NCBI GenBank assembly: GCA_003166955.1
Contig: PMUI01000070.1
Span: forward strand, 118,687 to 182,686
Length of the DNA stretch: 64,000 nt
Direction of reading: 5' to 3'
Origin: Acidobacterium sp.
Lineage (GTDB): Bacteria > Acidobacteriota > Terriglobia > Terriglobales > Acidobacteriaceae
This document shows positions 49,800 through 57,821 of the stretch, piece after piece; the first letter of the stretch is position 1; every line of letters begins with the position of its first letter. The position numbers and the translations under genes were made by a program. The notes under the pieces are model-generated. The model saw nothing but the letters and a program-made list of their open reading frames with translations. It was not told the DNA's origin and made no database searches.

Positions 49800-49845
49800 C
49801 GGTTACATTTCCAGCGAATAAGCGCTGGCGCCGTTACATTTCGGT
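49800..49845. repeat. hairpin flanked by short direct repeats in a phage intercistronic gap
   Basis: CCAGCG (49811-49816) and CGCTGG (49823-49828) form a 6-bp stem. It is flanked by GTTACATTTC on both sides (49802-49811 and 49834-49843). It lies in the 90-base gap before the 162-aa gene. There is no T tract, so this is not a canonical terminator. Confidence 0.45.
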
Positions 49846-49877
49846 TTTTCGGACCAGACGGGACCCGGCGCGGACTT

Positions 49878-50318
49878 CTACACCGGCCATTCGCCGCAGG
49901 TTTCCTGTAACAACAGCCGATACAAATAGGCCTGTCCCTGGCTTTCTGAAGCAGAAACCGCCTCGATGAGAAACAACTTCCCCGCCACCACCACGCCGCA
50001 GGCCATCGCAAACAGCGCCTCGCCCGAGTTCAGCTGCATTTGCGTCACCTGCGCCGTGACGGCATCCGCGGAAATCAGCAACTCGTACTTCGGCAGCTGC
50101 CCGTCCTGCATCGCGATCCGCGCCTTCCGGAAAACCGCCGGTGCAAGCGGCAGCGACAGGAATCCCGGCGCATCGAGACCGATTTGCCCCGCGTTGGTTG
50201 AATCTCCCTGAAGGGGAGGCATCTGCAGGCAGGCGGTCGTCCCGCCGTTGGCCCGCAGCAGCGCGGTTGCGACGCGCTGCGCCAGACCGCACGGATTCTG
50301 TGTACTCAGATCGGCCAT
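49878..50318 (-). CDS. hypothetical phage head-tail region protein
   Basis: The 146-aa protein (MADLSTQNPCGLAQRVATALL ... AYLYRLLLQETCGEWPV, segments only) is not recognised. Alternating hydrophobic strands in the C-terminal half suggest a beta-rich virion part. It starts 3 bases after the connector-like gene. Position is the only functional hint. Confidence 0.5.
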   Translation of the reverse strand: MADLSTQNPCGLAQRVATALLRANGGTTACLQMPPLQGDSTNAGQIGLDAPGFLSLPLAPAVFRKARIAMQDGQLPKYELLISADAVTAQVTQMQLNSGEALFAMACGVVVAGKLFLIEAVSASESQGQAYLYRLLLQETCGEWPV

Positions 50319-50321
50319 GGC

Positions 50322-50948
50322 TTATCCCATCCTCACGGAGACCCAAGGCTTGAGCATGGACTGGACCGTTCCATCGACCAGCGAGCCGCCGAAATACTGC
50401 AGCTGCAGCGTGTCGAGCTTCGACGACTTCACATTCAGTCCAGGTGTAGCCTGGGCGTTCTTCACAATTTGCGCGCAGGCGCACTTCACGGCGTTGGGAA
50501 TCGTCGCGAGTCCCGCCGTGTACGTCACCTGGACCTCGTTGTAGGGCAGGCCGAGAATGTTGAGCGGGAAAATCAGCTCGCCCGTGTCCGCGACAAAGTC
50601 GACAGTGGTCGGATCCACTGTGGTCCACGCGCCCGGCAGCGAGAAGGCCCACAGAATCTCTTCCTGCAGCGGATATACGATCTGCCCGCGCCGCGGTTTC
50701 GCGTAGCGCGCCTGGATCGACACCAACGGAAGAGTCGCCGGTGCGATCGGTGTCAGAGGAAGATGACTCAGCCGCGCGGTCTGCGAGCCCTCCACGATGC
50801 GCAGGCGCTCACTGTACTGCGTCGGGTTGAGGCTGGTGCGGCGGCAATGGCTGTCGATGAGCGATGACGCTGCCGTGATCCAGTCATCGGTGACATCGGA
50901 GGCCAGCCCGTATGTCTGGTATTCGGTTGGCTGAAGATAGGACGCCAT
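50322..50948 (-). CDS. putative head-tail connector protein (gp6-like)
   Basis: A 208-aa protein directly downstream of the capsid gene. The N-terminal DDWITAASSLIDSHCRR helix and the following beta segments resemble DNA-packaging/connector proteins of the HK97 gp6 type, which form the ring between portal and tail. The large hairpin at 50971-51047 lies just before its start at 50948. Assignment is by pattern and position, not by a definite motif. Confidence 0.55.
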   Translation of the reverse strand: MASYLQPTEYQTYGLASDVTDDWITAASSLIDSHCRRTSLNPTQYSERLRIVEGSQTARLSHLPLTPIAPATLPLVSIQARYAKPRRGQIVYPLQEEILWAFSLPGAWTTVDPTTVDFVADTGELIFPLNILGLPYNEVQVTYTAGLATIPNAVKCACAQIVKNAQATPGLNVKSSKLDTLQLQYFGGSLVDGTVQSMLKPWVSVRMG

Positions 50949-50970
50949 GGGTTCTCCTTGCTGTGAATTG

Positions 50971-51047
50971 CGGAGGGGCCGGTCCAGGTTCGGTCCCCTG
51001 CGAGCGTGGTTTTGCTCGCAGGGAAGAGATTCGGACCAGCCCCTCCG
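50971..51047 (-). promoter_or_regulatory. two-tier intercistronic hairpin after the capsid gene
   Basis: The outer arms, 15 bp each (50971-50985 and 51033-51047), have one mismatch. They enclose a perfect 10-bp inner stem (CCCTGCGAGC, 50996-51005, with 51014-51023) with an 8-base loop. It fills most of the 132-base gap between capsid and connector genes. There is no clear U tract, so an RNA-stability, attenuation or processing element is more likely than a plain terminator. Confidence 0.7.
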
Positions 51048-51080
51048 GAGAAAACTCCGCTGGTTGCGCGGAGATTCGAG

Positions 51081-52049
51081 CTACCGGTCGACCAGCACCT
51101 GATAGTGCGCGTAGTTCGCGCCCTTGACCACAGGTGCGCCGAACTTCACGACCACATGCTGCGACGCCAGTGAACCCGGCGTTCCCAGCTGGAAGACGCG
51201 CGGATTGGGATCGCTGAGCCAGTGGTACTCGATCAGGTCCTCGGTGACGATGTACGCCGGCAGCACCGCAGTGCCGCTACCCGGCGTGCCGGTGTAAGCC
51301 AGCGACCACTCCGGAATCAGCGGCAGCTCGCCCGCCTGGGTGGTGAGCATCTTCACCGTGAATCCTGCGGCGATTTCCTTCGTGTTCAGCACCACGTTGA
51401 ACTCCGACTTCATCTCGCGATCGATCAGGTCGAGAAGAACCGGGTTCGCATAGATGGCAGTCGGCCGCACAGCATAGCTGGTGTTGGCACACATCTGGGC
51501 GATCGTCGACTTCAGGCCGTCGGTGATGCTTGCGGTCGTGCCGATGGTCGTTGTGTTGCCGCCCGCGGCGATCTGCCCGGCCGCGCCGAAGTACTGCATC
51601 GTGGTCGGCGTGCTCAGCGACGTGTCGCTGCCGTTCCACAACGCGACGTCATGCGCGAGCATCACGCCTTCGATCGTGTCCACCAGGTCCTTCGCCTGCA
51701 GATACGCAAACTGCTTCTGCTGCGCCCCCAGTTCCATGTCGAACAGGTTGTAGTTCAGCTGCGCGACGATGGCCTTCAGCGGCACGCTGCGCTCGACGCG
51801 GGTCGGCGTCACCACCGGCGCGACGATGTTGCGCGGATCGACGAAGCCGGCGGTCGAGGGGTTCGGAATCCCCGTCTGCTCGAAGTACCGCGACGGATGA
51901 CCGGTCGCGGGGACCTGCTTGATGCGCTGGCCGAACATGTTACGGCGGCGCACGATGTCGAGAATCTCAGTCTGATAGAGAGGAACTTCAATGGCGCCGG
52001 GTCCGATGTAATCCGCAGCGGCATGGATGTCGAGGAAATTCGCTGTCAT
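51081..52049 (-). CDS. major capsid protein (HK97-fold-like)
   Basis: A 322-aa protein located after protease and scaffold genes, as expected for the coat protein. Features include an N-terminal TEILDIVRRRNMFGQRIKQVP segment, a long central helix-like LGAQQKQFAYLQAKDLVDTI followed by EGVMLAHDVALWNGSD (spine-helix and P-domain pattern), and NPVLLDLIDREMK. The order portal, protease, scaffold, capsid supports an HK97-type head. A canonical terminator lies 35 bp upstream of its start and a large hairpin lies downstream, isolating it within the operon. ATG 52049 follows TCTCCTCATGAAAGG with AAAGG as a ribosome binding site. Confidence 0.75.
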   Translation of the reverse strand: MTANFLDIHAAADYIGPGAIEVPLYQTEILDIVRRRNMFGQRIKQVPATGHPSRYFEQTGIPNPSTAGFVDPRNIVAPVVTPTRVERSVPLKAIVAQLNYNLFDMELGAQQKQFAYLQAKDLVDTIEGVMLAHDVALWNGSDTSLSTPTTMQYFGAAGQIAAGGNTTTIGTTASITDGLKSTIAQMCANTSYAVRPTAIYANPVLLDLIDREMKSEFNVVLNTKEIAAGFTVKMLTTQAGELPLIPEWSLAYTGTPGSGTAVLPAYIVTEDLIEYHWLSDPNPRVFQLGTPGSLASQHVVVKFGAPVVKGANYAHYQVLVDR

Positions 52050-52083
52050 AGCTACCTTTCATGAGGAGACTTCTGTTGGCAAC

Positions 52084-52107
52084 AAAAAAGCCGGCGCTCA
52101 GGCCGGC
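52084..52107 (-). terminator. Rho-independent terminator between scaffold and capsid genes
   Basis: On the minus strand, GCCGGC - CTGAGC loop - GCCGGC is followed directly by TTTTTTGTT. It sits between the scaffold-like stop (52135) and the capsid start (52049) and would block capsid transcription unless overridden. Confidence 0.75.
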
Positions 52108-52134
52108 CTCAGGTCAGGTCGAGATACGTCGTGA

Positions 52135-52575
52135 CTAGCCGACAACGCCCGCGCGCAGCAACTGAGCCTTCACCGCGATGCGCTGCTCGAGGCTTAGCCC
52201 CGTCAGCGCCGCGTCCAGCGTGCCCGCTTCCACGGACTCCAGCGAAGTGATCCCCTGCTTGGCAAGGAACTGCGCCGTTGAAGCCGGGACGGTTTTGCGC
52301 GCGGATTTCGGCTGCGCCTCGGACCTCGCCTCCATCTGCGCCCGCAGGTCGGAAATCTGCTGCTCGGCGGTTTCCAGCTTCTTCTGGAGTTCCGCTTCGC
52401 GCCCGGTTTCCACGGCGGCCACGATCTTCCGCACCTCACCGCTCCTCTCGCTCTCGCGCTCTTCCATCAGAGCTGCGGTGCGCTCAAAGAGCGCCGCCGC
52501 GGCTTCGAAGCGGACTTCCATGCGCTCCATGCTCTCGGTCAGCGCGACCATGTTTTCGCCTGTCTGTGATTCCAT
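52135..52575 (-). CDS. coiled-coil scaffold-like phage protein
   Basis: The 146-aa charged, mostly helical protein has a strong coiled coil over residues ~10-95 (MERMEVRFEAAAALFERTA, AELQKKLETAEQQISDLRAQ) and a C-terminal helical end (LEQRIAVKAQLLRAGVVG). Between protease and capsid genes this is the usual place and shape of a scaffold or capsid-assembly protein. ATG 52575 lies inside the 3' end of the protease gene (37-bp overlap), and GAAAGGAAC precedes it. Confidence 0.65.
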   Translation of the reverse strand: MESQTGENMVALTESMERMEVRFEAAAALFERTAALMEERESERSGEVRKIVAAVETGREAELQKKLETAEQQISDLRAQMEARSEAQPKSARKTVPASTAQFLAKQGITSLESVEAGTLDAALTGLSLEQRIAVKAQLLRAGVVG

Positions 52576-53198
52576 GTTTGTTCCTTTCCTGTTTCTCTCC
52601 TCGGGACAGCCACGCCTGCTCCATCCCGGGAACATCTTGTTGCGCCCGCGTGTACGCTCTCTCGGAGCGCGGGGTGGTTGATGATCGAGCGGCAGCGCGA
52701 TGCCGCCAGCTCGAACGATGTGTTGCGATATGCTGCCTTCTCGCGCAGCAGGATGGCCGCGCCCGTAAAGGTTGCGCGCGTCAGCCTCCAGACCTCCGCC
52801 CGCATGTCTTCCACGTGAGCGTCGGCCAGCTCCCACGACATCCCCATGGCGCCCGGCAGACATTGCCGCATCTGCCGTTCCACCTCGGGAAAGTCCTTCG
52901 CGAAAAGATAGCCGGCCACCAGCAGCCGAGAGCCGTTCAAGTCGGCCTGCGTGATGATCCCGCACTTGCGCCGCGCGTCGTGCCCATCCCAGGATGGCGC
53001 GTAGTCCACCGCCATCCCCAGCAGGGATGGCAGCGCGGTCAGCGCCGCCCCGCGCGTCAGGATCACGCGATGTCCGCGTGCCCCCGATGGCGGCTTGATG
53101 CTCGGCTCATCCACCTGCGTCAGCACACCCGTAAAAGGAGCGCGATTCGGATGGCCCGCCACCTCCGGCAGCGTTACTGCCATGGCTTCCAGTTTCAT
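52539..53198 (-). CDS. prohead protease-like protein
   Basis: A 219-aa protein with features of the HK97-type capsid maturation protease: an N-terminal strand pattern, a His within APSWDGHDARRKCG, and the putative nucleophile serine in GAMGMSWELADAHVED (family form GMSxxF). ATG 53198 has the ribosome binding site GGGAG; an upstream ATG at 53213 overlaps the portal stop (ATGA) and is the alternative. The C-terminal ~50 residues are less conserved-looking and overlap the scaffold gene. It would cleave scaffold and capsid during head maturation. Confidence 0.6.
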   Translation of the reverse strand: MKLEAMAVTLPEVAGHPNRAPFTGVLTQVDEPSIKPPSGARGHRVILTRGAALTALPSLLGMAVDYAPSWDGHDARRKCGIITQADLNGSRLLVAGYLFAKDFPEVERQMRQCLPGAMGMSWELADAHVEDMRAEVWRLTRATFTGAAILLREKAAYRNTSFELAASRCRSIINHPALRESVHAGATRCSRDGAGVAVPRRETGKEQTWNHRQAKTWSR

Positions 53199-53209
53199 TG
53201 CTTCTCCCG

Positions 53210-54485
53210 TCATCCCTGAATTTCCTGATTTGTAATCGCTGTTGTGACGTGTTCCTCCTTCTTCACTGCGATATTGGCCCCATCGCTCGGCAGAGGCGCA
53301 AGTCCGCGCATGGCGCGCACCTCGTTCACCGTCAGCACCCCTGCGGCCAGCAGCGCAGTCTGCATCTCTACCTCCTCCATCGCGTCCGTGGCATCCAGAT
53401 CGTTGAAGACGAACTCGAATTCCGGCCATCCGAGCCGTTTTCCAAACAAATCCCGGGTCAGGTGTTCCGCGACCAGCCGCGCCAGCGGCACGATGGCGCT
53501 GTGAAAGGCCTCGTCCATCAGAGACGCCGCGGTCGACCGGTTCACATCCTGCTCCAGGCCCAGCAGAACCGGCGGAAGCGAGAAAGCATTCGCGATCATC
53601 CGGATCAGAAACTCCTGCCAGGTCAGCCGCAGGTCGGCGTCGGTGCCGGCGGCGAAGCGCAGAACCTCCGGCTTCTGTTCGCTGCTCAGCAGCGGCACGC
53701 GCCCCGTCCCCTCGATCTCGTCCTGCCACCAGCGAATCAGCCGCTCGTGCTGCGCAGGCGTCGTCTCGTTCAACCACAGCGCATACTGCACCACCGCATT
53801 GCTGGCCAGCTTGCCCGCAAAGCGATGCGCGCTCAGGAACGAATTCACGGTCTCGAACGCGACTTCCAGCGGCCCCAGGCCAAACGGTGTGTAGCTGCGC
53901 GGGTTCAGCCGCACATACATAAGCTGGTTGTCCTGCAGCGGAATGACCGAGGCCGTTCCCACCAGCCCGGTCGCCTGTGCGTAGCGCACCGACTCCGGAC
54001 TCCCGTCCCACTTCGGATCAATGCGAATGGTCGCCCCATCCACCGCCCACAGTTCGAACGGCTTCGCTGCATCGCCGGTCAGTTCCATCTCAATCGCGCC
54101 GAACCCGCCCCAGCGCGTCTTCAATGGTCTGCTCCAGCAGCGTGCGAAAGGAATCCGACGCATTCGGAAACTCCAGCGACTGCCGCAAAACCTGCGCCCG
54201 CTTCGTCGCAAACGCCACCTTCTCCGCATCCTGGTGGCGCTTCAGCCGCACCTGCCAGTCCATCGCCGCCACGCGATCCTTGATGAGGTTGATGGCGCGC
54301 CGCACCACCGGCGTCTCCGCGAATTTCCGCAGATTCACCGGCGTGGGCTTGGGCAGCGCCTTCGCTGGGAAGGAATACGGGGCGAGCACCGATGGCAACG
54401 CCACCGTCTTCCGCTGAGCCGTTTCCTCTTTGCGTCCGGCTCCCGGCAACGCCAGCGCCTTATTCCATTGCTCTCTGATCTTCAC
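53210..54485 (-). pseudogene. phage portal protein, frameshifted
   Basis: Forms the DNA-entry ring of the head. The N-terminal frame runs from GTG 54485 (ribosome binding site GGAGGA) to LLEQTIEDALG. The rest continues in another frame from GGFGAIEMELTGDAAKPFEL to NEVRAMRGLAPLPSDGANIA, the typical portal C-terminus. Portal-type features include FANAFSLPPVLLGLEQDVNRST-like IANAFSLPPVLLGLEQDVNR and FELWAVDGATIRI. The break coincides with the G run at 54108-54111; removing one base restores a continuous ~424-aa protein. GTG 54485 is preferred over 54521 because the latter falls in the terminator hairpin. Confidence 0.8.
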
Positions 54486-54507
54486 GTCTCCTCCGTTTTC
54501 CTTTCCC

Positions 54508-54538
54508 AAAAGAAAAGGCATGGCGCATGGCCATGCCT
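54508..54538 (-). terminator. Rho-independent terminator between the DUF3037 and portal genes
   Basis: AGGCATGGC (54516-54524) pairs perfectly with GCCATGCCT (54530-54538) around a 5-base loop. On the minus strand the stem is followed by TTTTCTTTT. It starts 26 bases after the DUF3037 stop, closing the upstream gene block. Confidence 0.8.
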
Positions 54539-54563
54539 CTCGCGAACCCTTGCAACTAAACCC

Positions 54564-55400
54564 CTACACCCGCAGCTCCTTCCGGGCCGTCTCCGCCACG
54601 CGCTCCAGATCGTTCACTGTGAGCACCCGAATCTGCTGCGCTTCCATCGTCTCCACGCCGAAGCGGTACTCCTGCACAAAATCCTCATCGACAGCGACCT
54701 CGCCCTTGCCATTGCGCAACGGCTCGACAATCGCCGTCAGCTCCAACTCCGCGTTCTCCACTCGCGCGACTCCCGCCCGCAGCGACGGCACGCTGAAGGC
54801 CAGTACCTTCGCCAGCTCCACATCCCCGCTCAGCGACACCGCATGAAACATCCGCACCGTCCCATTGGGCCGGTAGCCGCAATCGATTCTCAGCGAATCT
54901 CCAGGTCGCGTGTACGCCGAAGCCGCAATCCGCTTCCGCATCAAATCCCACACCCGCGCATGCTCAAACTGCGTCCGCATGCTCCTGGCAATCGCCTGCC
55001 GTCCGCTCAGCGCCTGCCGTGCCCGCTCTCTGCGCGGCTCCACATACAGCCGCATCAGCTGATCCATCTCCGCGATCACATTCTCCGCCAGGCATGCCTT
55101 CGGTTCGGTCATTTGTAACTGATGCGAGAACGAATCCTCGATCGTCTTTATCAGCGGCGTCGTCTCCGTGCCCGTCTCCAGCAGGCGCCGCCGCATCTCT
55201 GCTTCCATGGCCTCCAGCATGGCGATGTCCGCGTCCGGGTCGACGCACCGCACGCGTGCCCAGTCCTTCGTGAACCGCACCACGGACACATCCGGATGCG
55301 CCGCTTCCCGCAGCATCACTCCAATATTCACGAATTCGTTCCTCACCGGATCCGGCACGTACCGCACCAGCGAGAACTCGCACTCCAGCCGCCCGTTCAC
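54564..55400 (-). CDS. DUF3037 domain protein (partner of HipA-like kinase)
   Basis: A 278-aa protein with the DUF3037 N-terminal signature CEFSLVRYVPDPVRNEFVNIGVML, here split as CEFSLVRYVPDP and NEFVNIGVMLRE. No enzymatic motif is known to me. In many bacteria a DUF3037 gene directly follows a HipA-like kinase gene, as here (gap of 13 bases), which suggests a functional pair. The pair is inserted between terminase and portal genes, an unusual position for non-structural genes, and the DUF3037 gene is followed by a terminator. Confidence 0.8.
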   Translation of the reverse strand: MNGRLECEFSLVRYVPDPVRNEFVNIGVMLREAAHPDVSVVRFTKDWARVRCVDPDADIAMLEAMEAEMRRRLLETGTETTPLIKTIEDSFSHQLQMTEPKACLAENVIAEMDQLMRLYVEPRRERARQALSGRQAIARSMRTQFEHARVWDLMRKRIAASAYTRPGDSLRIDCGYRPNGTVRMFHAVSLSGDVELAKVLAFSVPSLRAGVARVENAELELTAIVEPLRNGKGEVAVDEDFVQEYRFGVETMEAQQIRVLTVNDLERVAETARKELRV

Positions 55401-55413
55401 ATCACCCTTCCGT

Positions 55414-56286
55414 TCACATCACCCTTCCTTGATAACTATCGCCCCACTCCTGTCCCGCAAACTCTCCCATCCGCATCGCCCCTTTCCCCCCGTTCCACTT
55501 TGGAAACGGCTGCCGCGACGATTCCCGGAACTCCGTGATCAAGTCCCGTACCCGCGTCCGCCGCTCGATCAGCTTTTCCACCAACCCCTCCAGCAGCGCA
55601 GCGTCCCCGTCATACCACTCCGGCGGCAGCGTCTCCGCGATCTCCCACACCCGCTGCGCCTCCACTGCCTCCACGCGGGTCAGCCATGGCTCGAAGCTCT
55701 CCCAGCCCGTTACCTCCCGGTAGACCACGTCGCGCGCGTACACCCCGCGCAACGGTGCGTCTTCGAATCGCCACTCTCCTGCGTTAAAGCAAAATCCCTG
55801 GTCGATGAACGTCGCGCTGTACCGTTTCTCCCGGCCCTTGCGATAAAACAGCGCCTGCCGCCCATTCGCGTTGCCCGTCCATTTGTCCAGCACCAGCGCC
55901 CCTGCAAATTCGCGCAAGTTCCGCACCTCCACCAGCTGCTCCTCCGGCAGATAATCCGCCGTGTGACCGGGCATCAGCCCGCCCACCAGCTGCGATCCGA
56001 ACTGCAACCCGGCATGGCACCGCTCCCGCCGGTGGCCATACTCCACCGTCAGCTCCGCCGTCTGCTCGATCAGCCACGGCGTCACCTCCACCACATCGCA
56101 AGCGGCCACCGGCAGCCCCATCAGCGCGCCCAGCCGCGTTCCCAGCAGTTCATTCGGCAGCACTCGCAGATGCTGCGGGTTGTTCTGGAACTTCACCACC
56201 CACGCATTGCCGTCGGCGCCCAGCATCAGGTGGCTTTGCGCGCCGCCCCTCATGCGCCGGATCTGCTGTATGGCCAGAACTGCCAC
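55414..56286 (-). CDS. HipA-like protein kinase (HipA_2 type)
   Basis: A 290-aa protein with the catalytic pattern of HipA-fold kinases. It has an N-terminal ATP-binding strand pair (GGAQSHLMLGADGNAWVVKFQ, shown as GGAQSHLML and AWVVKF), the catalytic loop VLDKWTGNANGRQALF (Asp and Asn as in HipA D-x-x-x-x-x-N) and a metal-binding IDQGFCFN segment. It lacks a HipB antitoxin neighbour. HipA kinases phosphorylate translation factors in toxin-antitoxin modules; this shorter class paired with DUF3037 has no established target that I know. It lies 22 bases after the terminase gene. Confidence 0.82.
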   Translation of the reverse strand: MAVLAIQQIRRMRGGAQSHLMLGADGNAWVVKFQNNPQHLRVLPNELLGTRLGALMGLPVAACDVVEVTPWLIEQTAELTVEYGHRRERCHAGLQFGSQLVGGLMPGHTADYLPEEQLVEVRNLREFAGALVLDKWTGNANGRQALFYRKGREKRYSATFIDQGFCFNAGEWRFEDAPLRGVYARDVVYREVTGWESFEPWLTRVEAVEAQRVWEIAETLPPEWYDGDAALLEGLVEKLIERRTRVRDLITEFRESSRQPFPKWNGGKGAMRMGEFAGQEWGDSYQGRVM

Positions 56287-56307
56287 GATCCCTCCGGATG
56301 TTTAATG

Positions 56308-57810
56308 CTAATTCAATGCCCGGCCCGTGAGCCGTTCCTCGCGGACCGCGAGTGCGATGGCCATCGCCATCACGCAGTCATCATGCTCTCCAGTCTGCGC
56401 CTCCGCCCGTCCGCTGGCGCGCCGCACAAAGCTGCGGCACTCCCGGAGCAATCGTTCGCTTGCAAAGATTTCCGGCGATTCCACCAGCGCCGACCCCAGC
56501 CGCCCCAGAATCAGCGGCCGTGTCACCGACGTGGTCAGCCATCCCTCCTGTCCCCCTGTCGCGTGCAGCCGCTCGTACCGGCAAACTCCTTTTAGATACG
56601 CGAGCACCCCGGAGCCATGATTGTTGCGCTCCACCGCCAGCAGCGCGTGGTTATACTCGTGCGCCAGTTTGGCCACTTCCTGCGCCAGATCCAGCTCAGT
56701 CAGCCTGCCCTGCAACTCCGCACACTGCAGGCCGGTGCCCATGTCGATCACCTCCGCCACCGAATAGTCGCCGTCCTCGCCGCCACCCGCCGGGTCCACC
56801 GCCACCAGATATTCCTTACCCTTCAGTGGTCTCAGCCACACGTGCAGTCCGTCCCTCCGCTCCGACACCGGAGCGGGAACCTCACGCAGCCGCGCGTCGA
56901 TCGCGGCTGTGTCGAAGATGCAGTTGCCGCTCGCCAGAAAACACTCCGTCGCATCCTCCGCATACTCCTGTCTGGCCAGGCCGCGAAAGCGTTCCTGGAT
57001 CTGCCGCCGATACCCGATCTGCTCGAGCGTCAGATCGTGCTCGCGCCTCAGCCTCCGCTCTGCATCGTTCAGCGAATTCTCTTCCACCGCATGGCTCACA
57101 TACGCCTTCTCCATCCACCATGGGAAGAAGTGCCGCACTATGCCCGTCCCCTTCGCCTCCCGCCACTCCTTCCAGAAGCACCCCGCGGCGCCCATCGGTG
57201 TCGACTCCAGCACCAGTTCGCCCGCCGGCGAAAGTCCGGCGCGCATTCCTTCCAGAATCTCCGCCGGGTCTCCCGGCCACCGCGCCACTTCCGAACAATG
57301 CAGATTCGTGATGGTCAGCCCGCGTCCCGCATTCGGCGCTCCCGCTGTCTCAACGCGGTATTCCGAATCCATCCCCGGAAAAATAATCTGCCGCGCGTTC
57401 ACCTGCGATGTCTTCAGCGCTCCCTGGCACAGCGACGGCGGCAGGCAGCGCAGAAAGCGGTGCACGATCCGGAAAATCGACTCCGCCGCTTCCTGCGTGT
57501 GCGCCACCTGCACCGTCAGCGTCCCCGCGTGCGTGATCGTCTTCATAAAGAACTGGCCCGCCACCCACGTCGTCATGCCCATCTGGCGCGCCTTCAGGAT
57601 GATGTTGCTTTGTCCTCGATCCTCCTCGTATTGCTTCTGCGCGTCATTGGCCGCCAGAGGAATGGTCTTTCCTGTGCGGCTTCTGACGCGCAAAAGTTGG
57701 GCCGCCAGCGCAATCGAATTTTGCTTCCGCCGTGCCCGATCCGTCACATCCAGGACATTCCCCAGACGCTCCAGCTCCGGCCGATCCGCGGCCCCCCAAT
57801 CGAAAAGCAT
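56308..57810 (-). CDS. phage terminase large subunit
   Basis: DNA-packaging motor of 500 aa from ATG 57810. The ATPase domain shows IILKARQMGMTTWVAGQF (adenine/Walker A-type KxRQxGxT), a hydrophobic Walker B strand GRGLTITNLHCSEVARW, and LVLESTPMG (motif III). The nuclease domain has acidic metal ligands in LVAVDPAGGGEDGDYSVAEV and GEHDDCVMAMAIA. The stop of the upstream tailspike gene lies 11 bases before the chosen start; further-upstream in-frame codons overlap that gene. No small terminase gene was recognised in the window. Confidence 0.9.
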   Translation of the reverse strand: MLFDWGAADRPELERLGNVLDVTDRARRKQNSIALAAQLLRVRSRTGKTIPLAANDAQKQYEEDRGQSNIILKARQMGMTTWVAGQFFMKTITHAGTLTVQVAHTQEAAESIFRIVHRFLRCLPPSLCQGALKTSQVNARQIIFPGMDSEYRVETAGAPNAGRGLTITNLHCSEVARWPGDPAEILEGMRAGLSPAGELVLESTPMGAAGCFWKEWREAKGTGIVRHFFPWWMEKAYVSHAVEENSLNDAERRLRREHDLTLEQIGYRRQIQERFRGLARQEYAEDATECFLASGNCIFDTAAIDARLREVPAPVSERRDGLHVWLRPLKGKEYLVAVDPAGGGEDGDYSVAEVIDMGTGLQCAELQGRLTELDLAQEVAKLAHEYNHALLAVERNNHGSGVLAYLKGVCRYERLHATGGQEGWLTTSVTRPLILGRLGSALVESPEIFASERLLRECRSFVRRASGRAEAQTGEHDDCVMAMAIALAVREERLTGRALN

Positions 57811-57821
57811 GGCTGCCACGC

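Noticed and set aside
52539..54011. Minus-strand ORF of 490 codons treated as one gene
   Set aside because: Its first ~270 codons are an out-of-frame reading of the portal gene (Gly/Arg-rich); only the part from 53198 has protease features.
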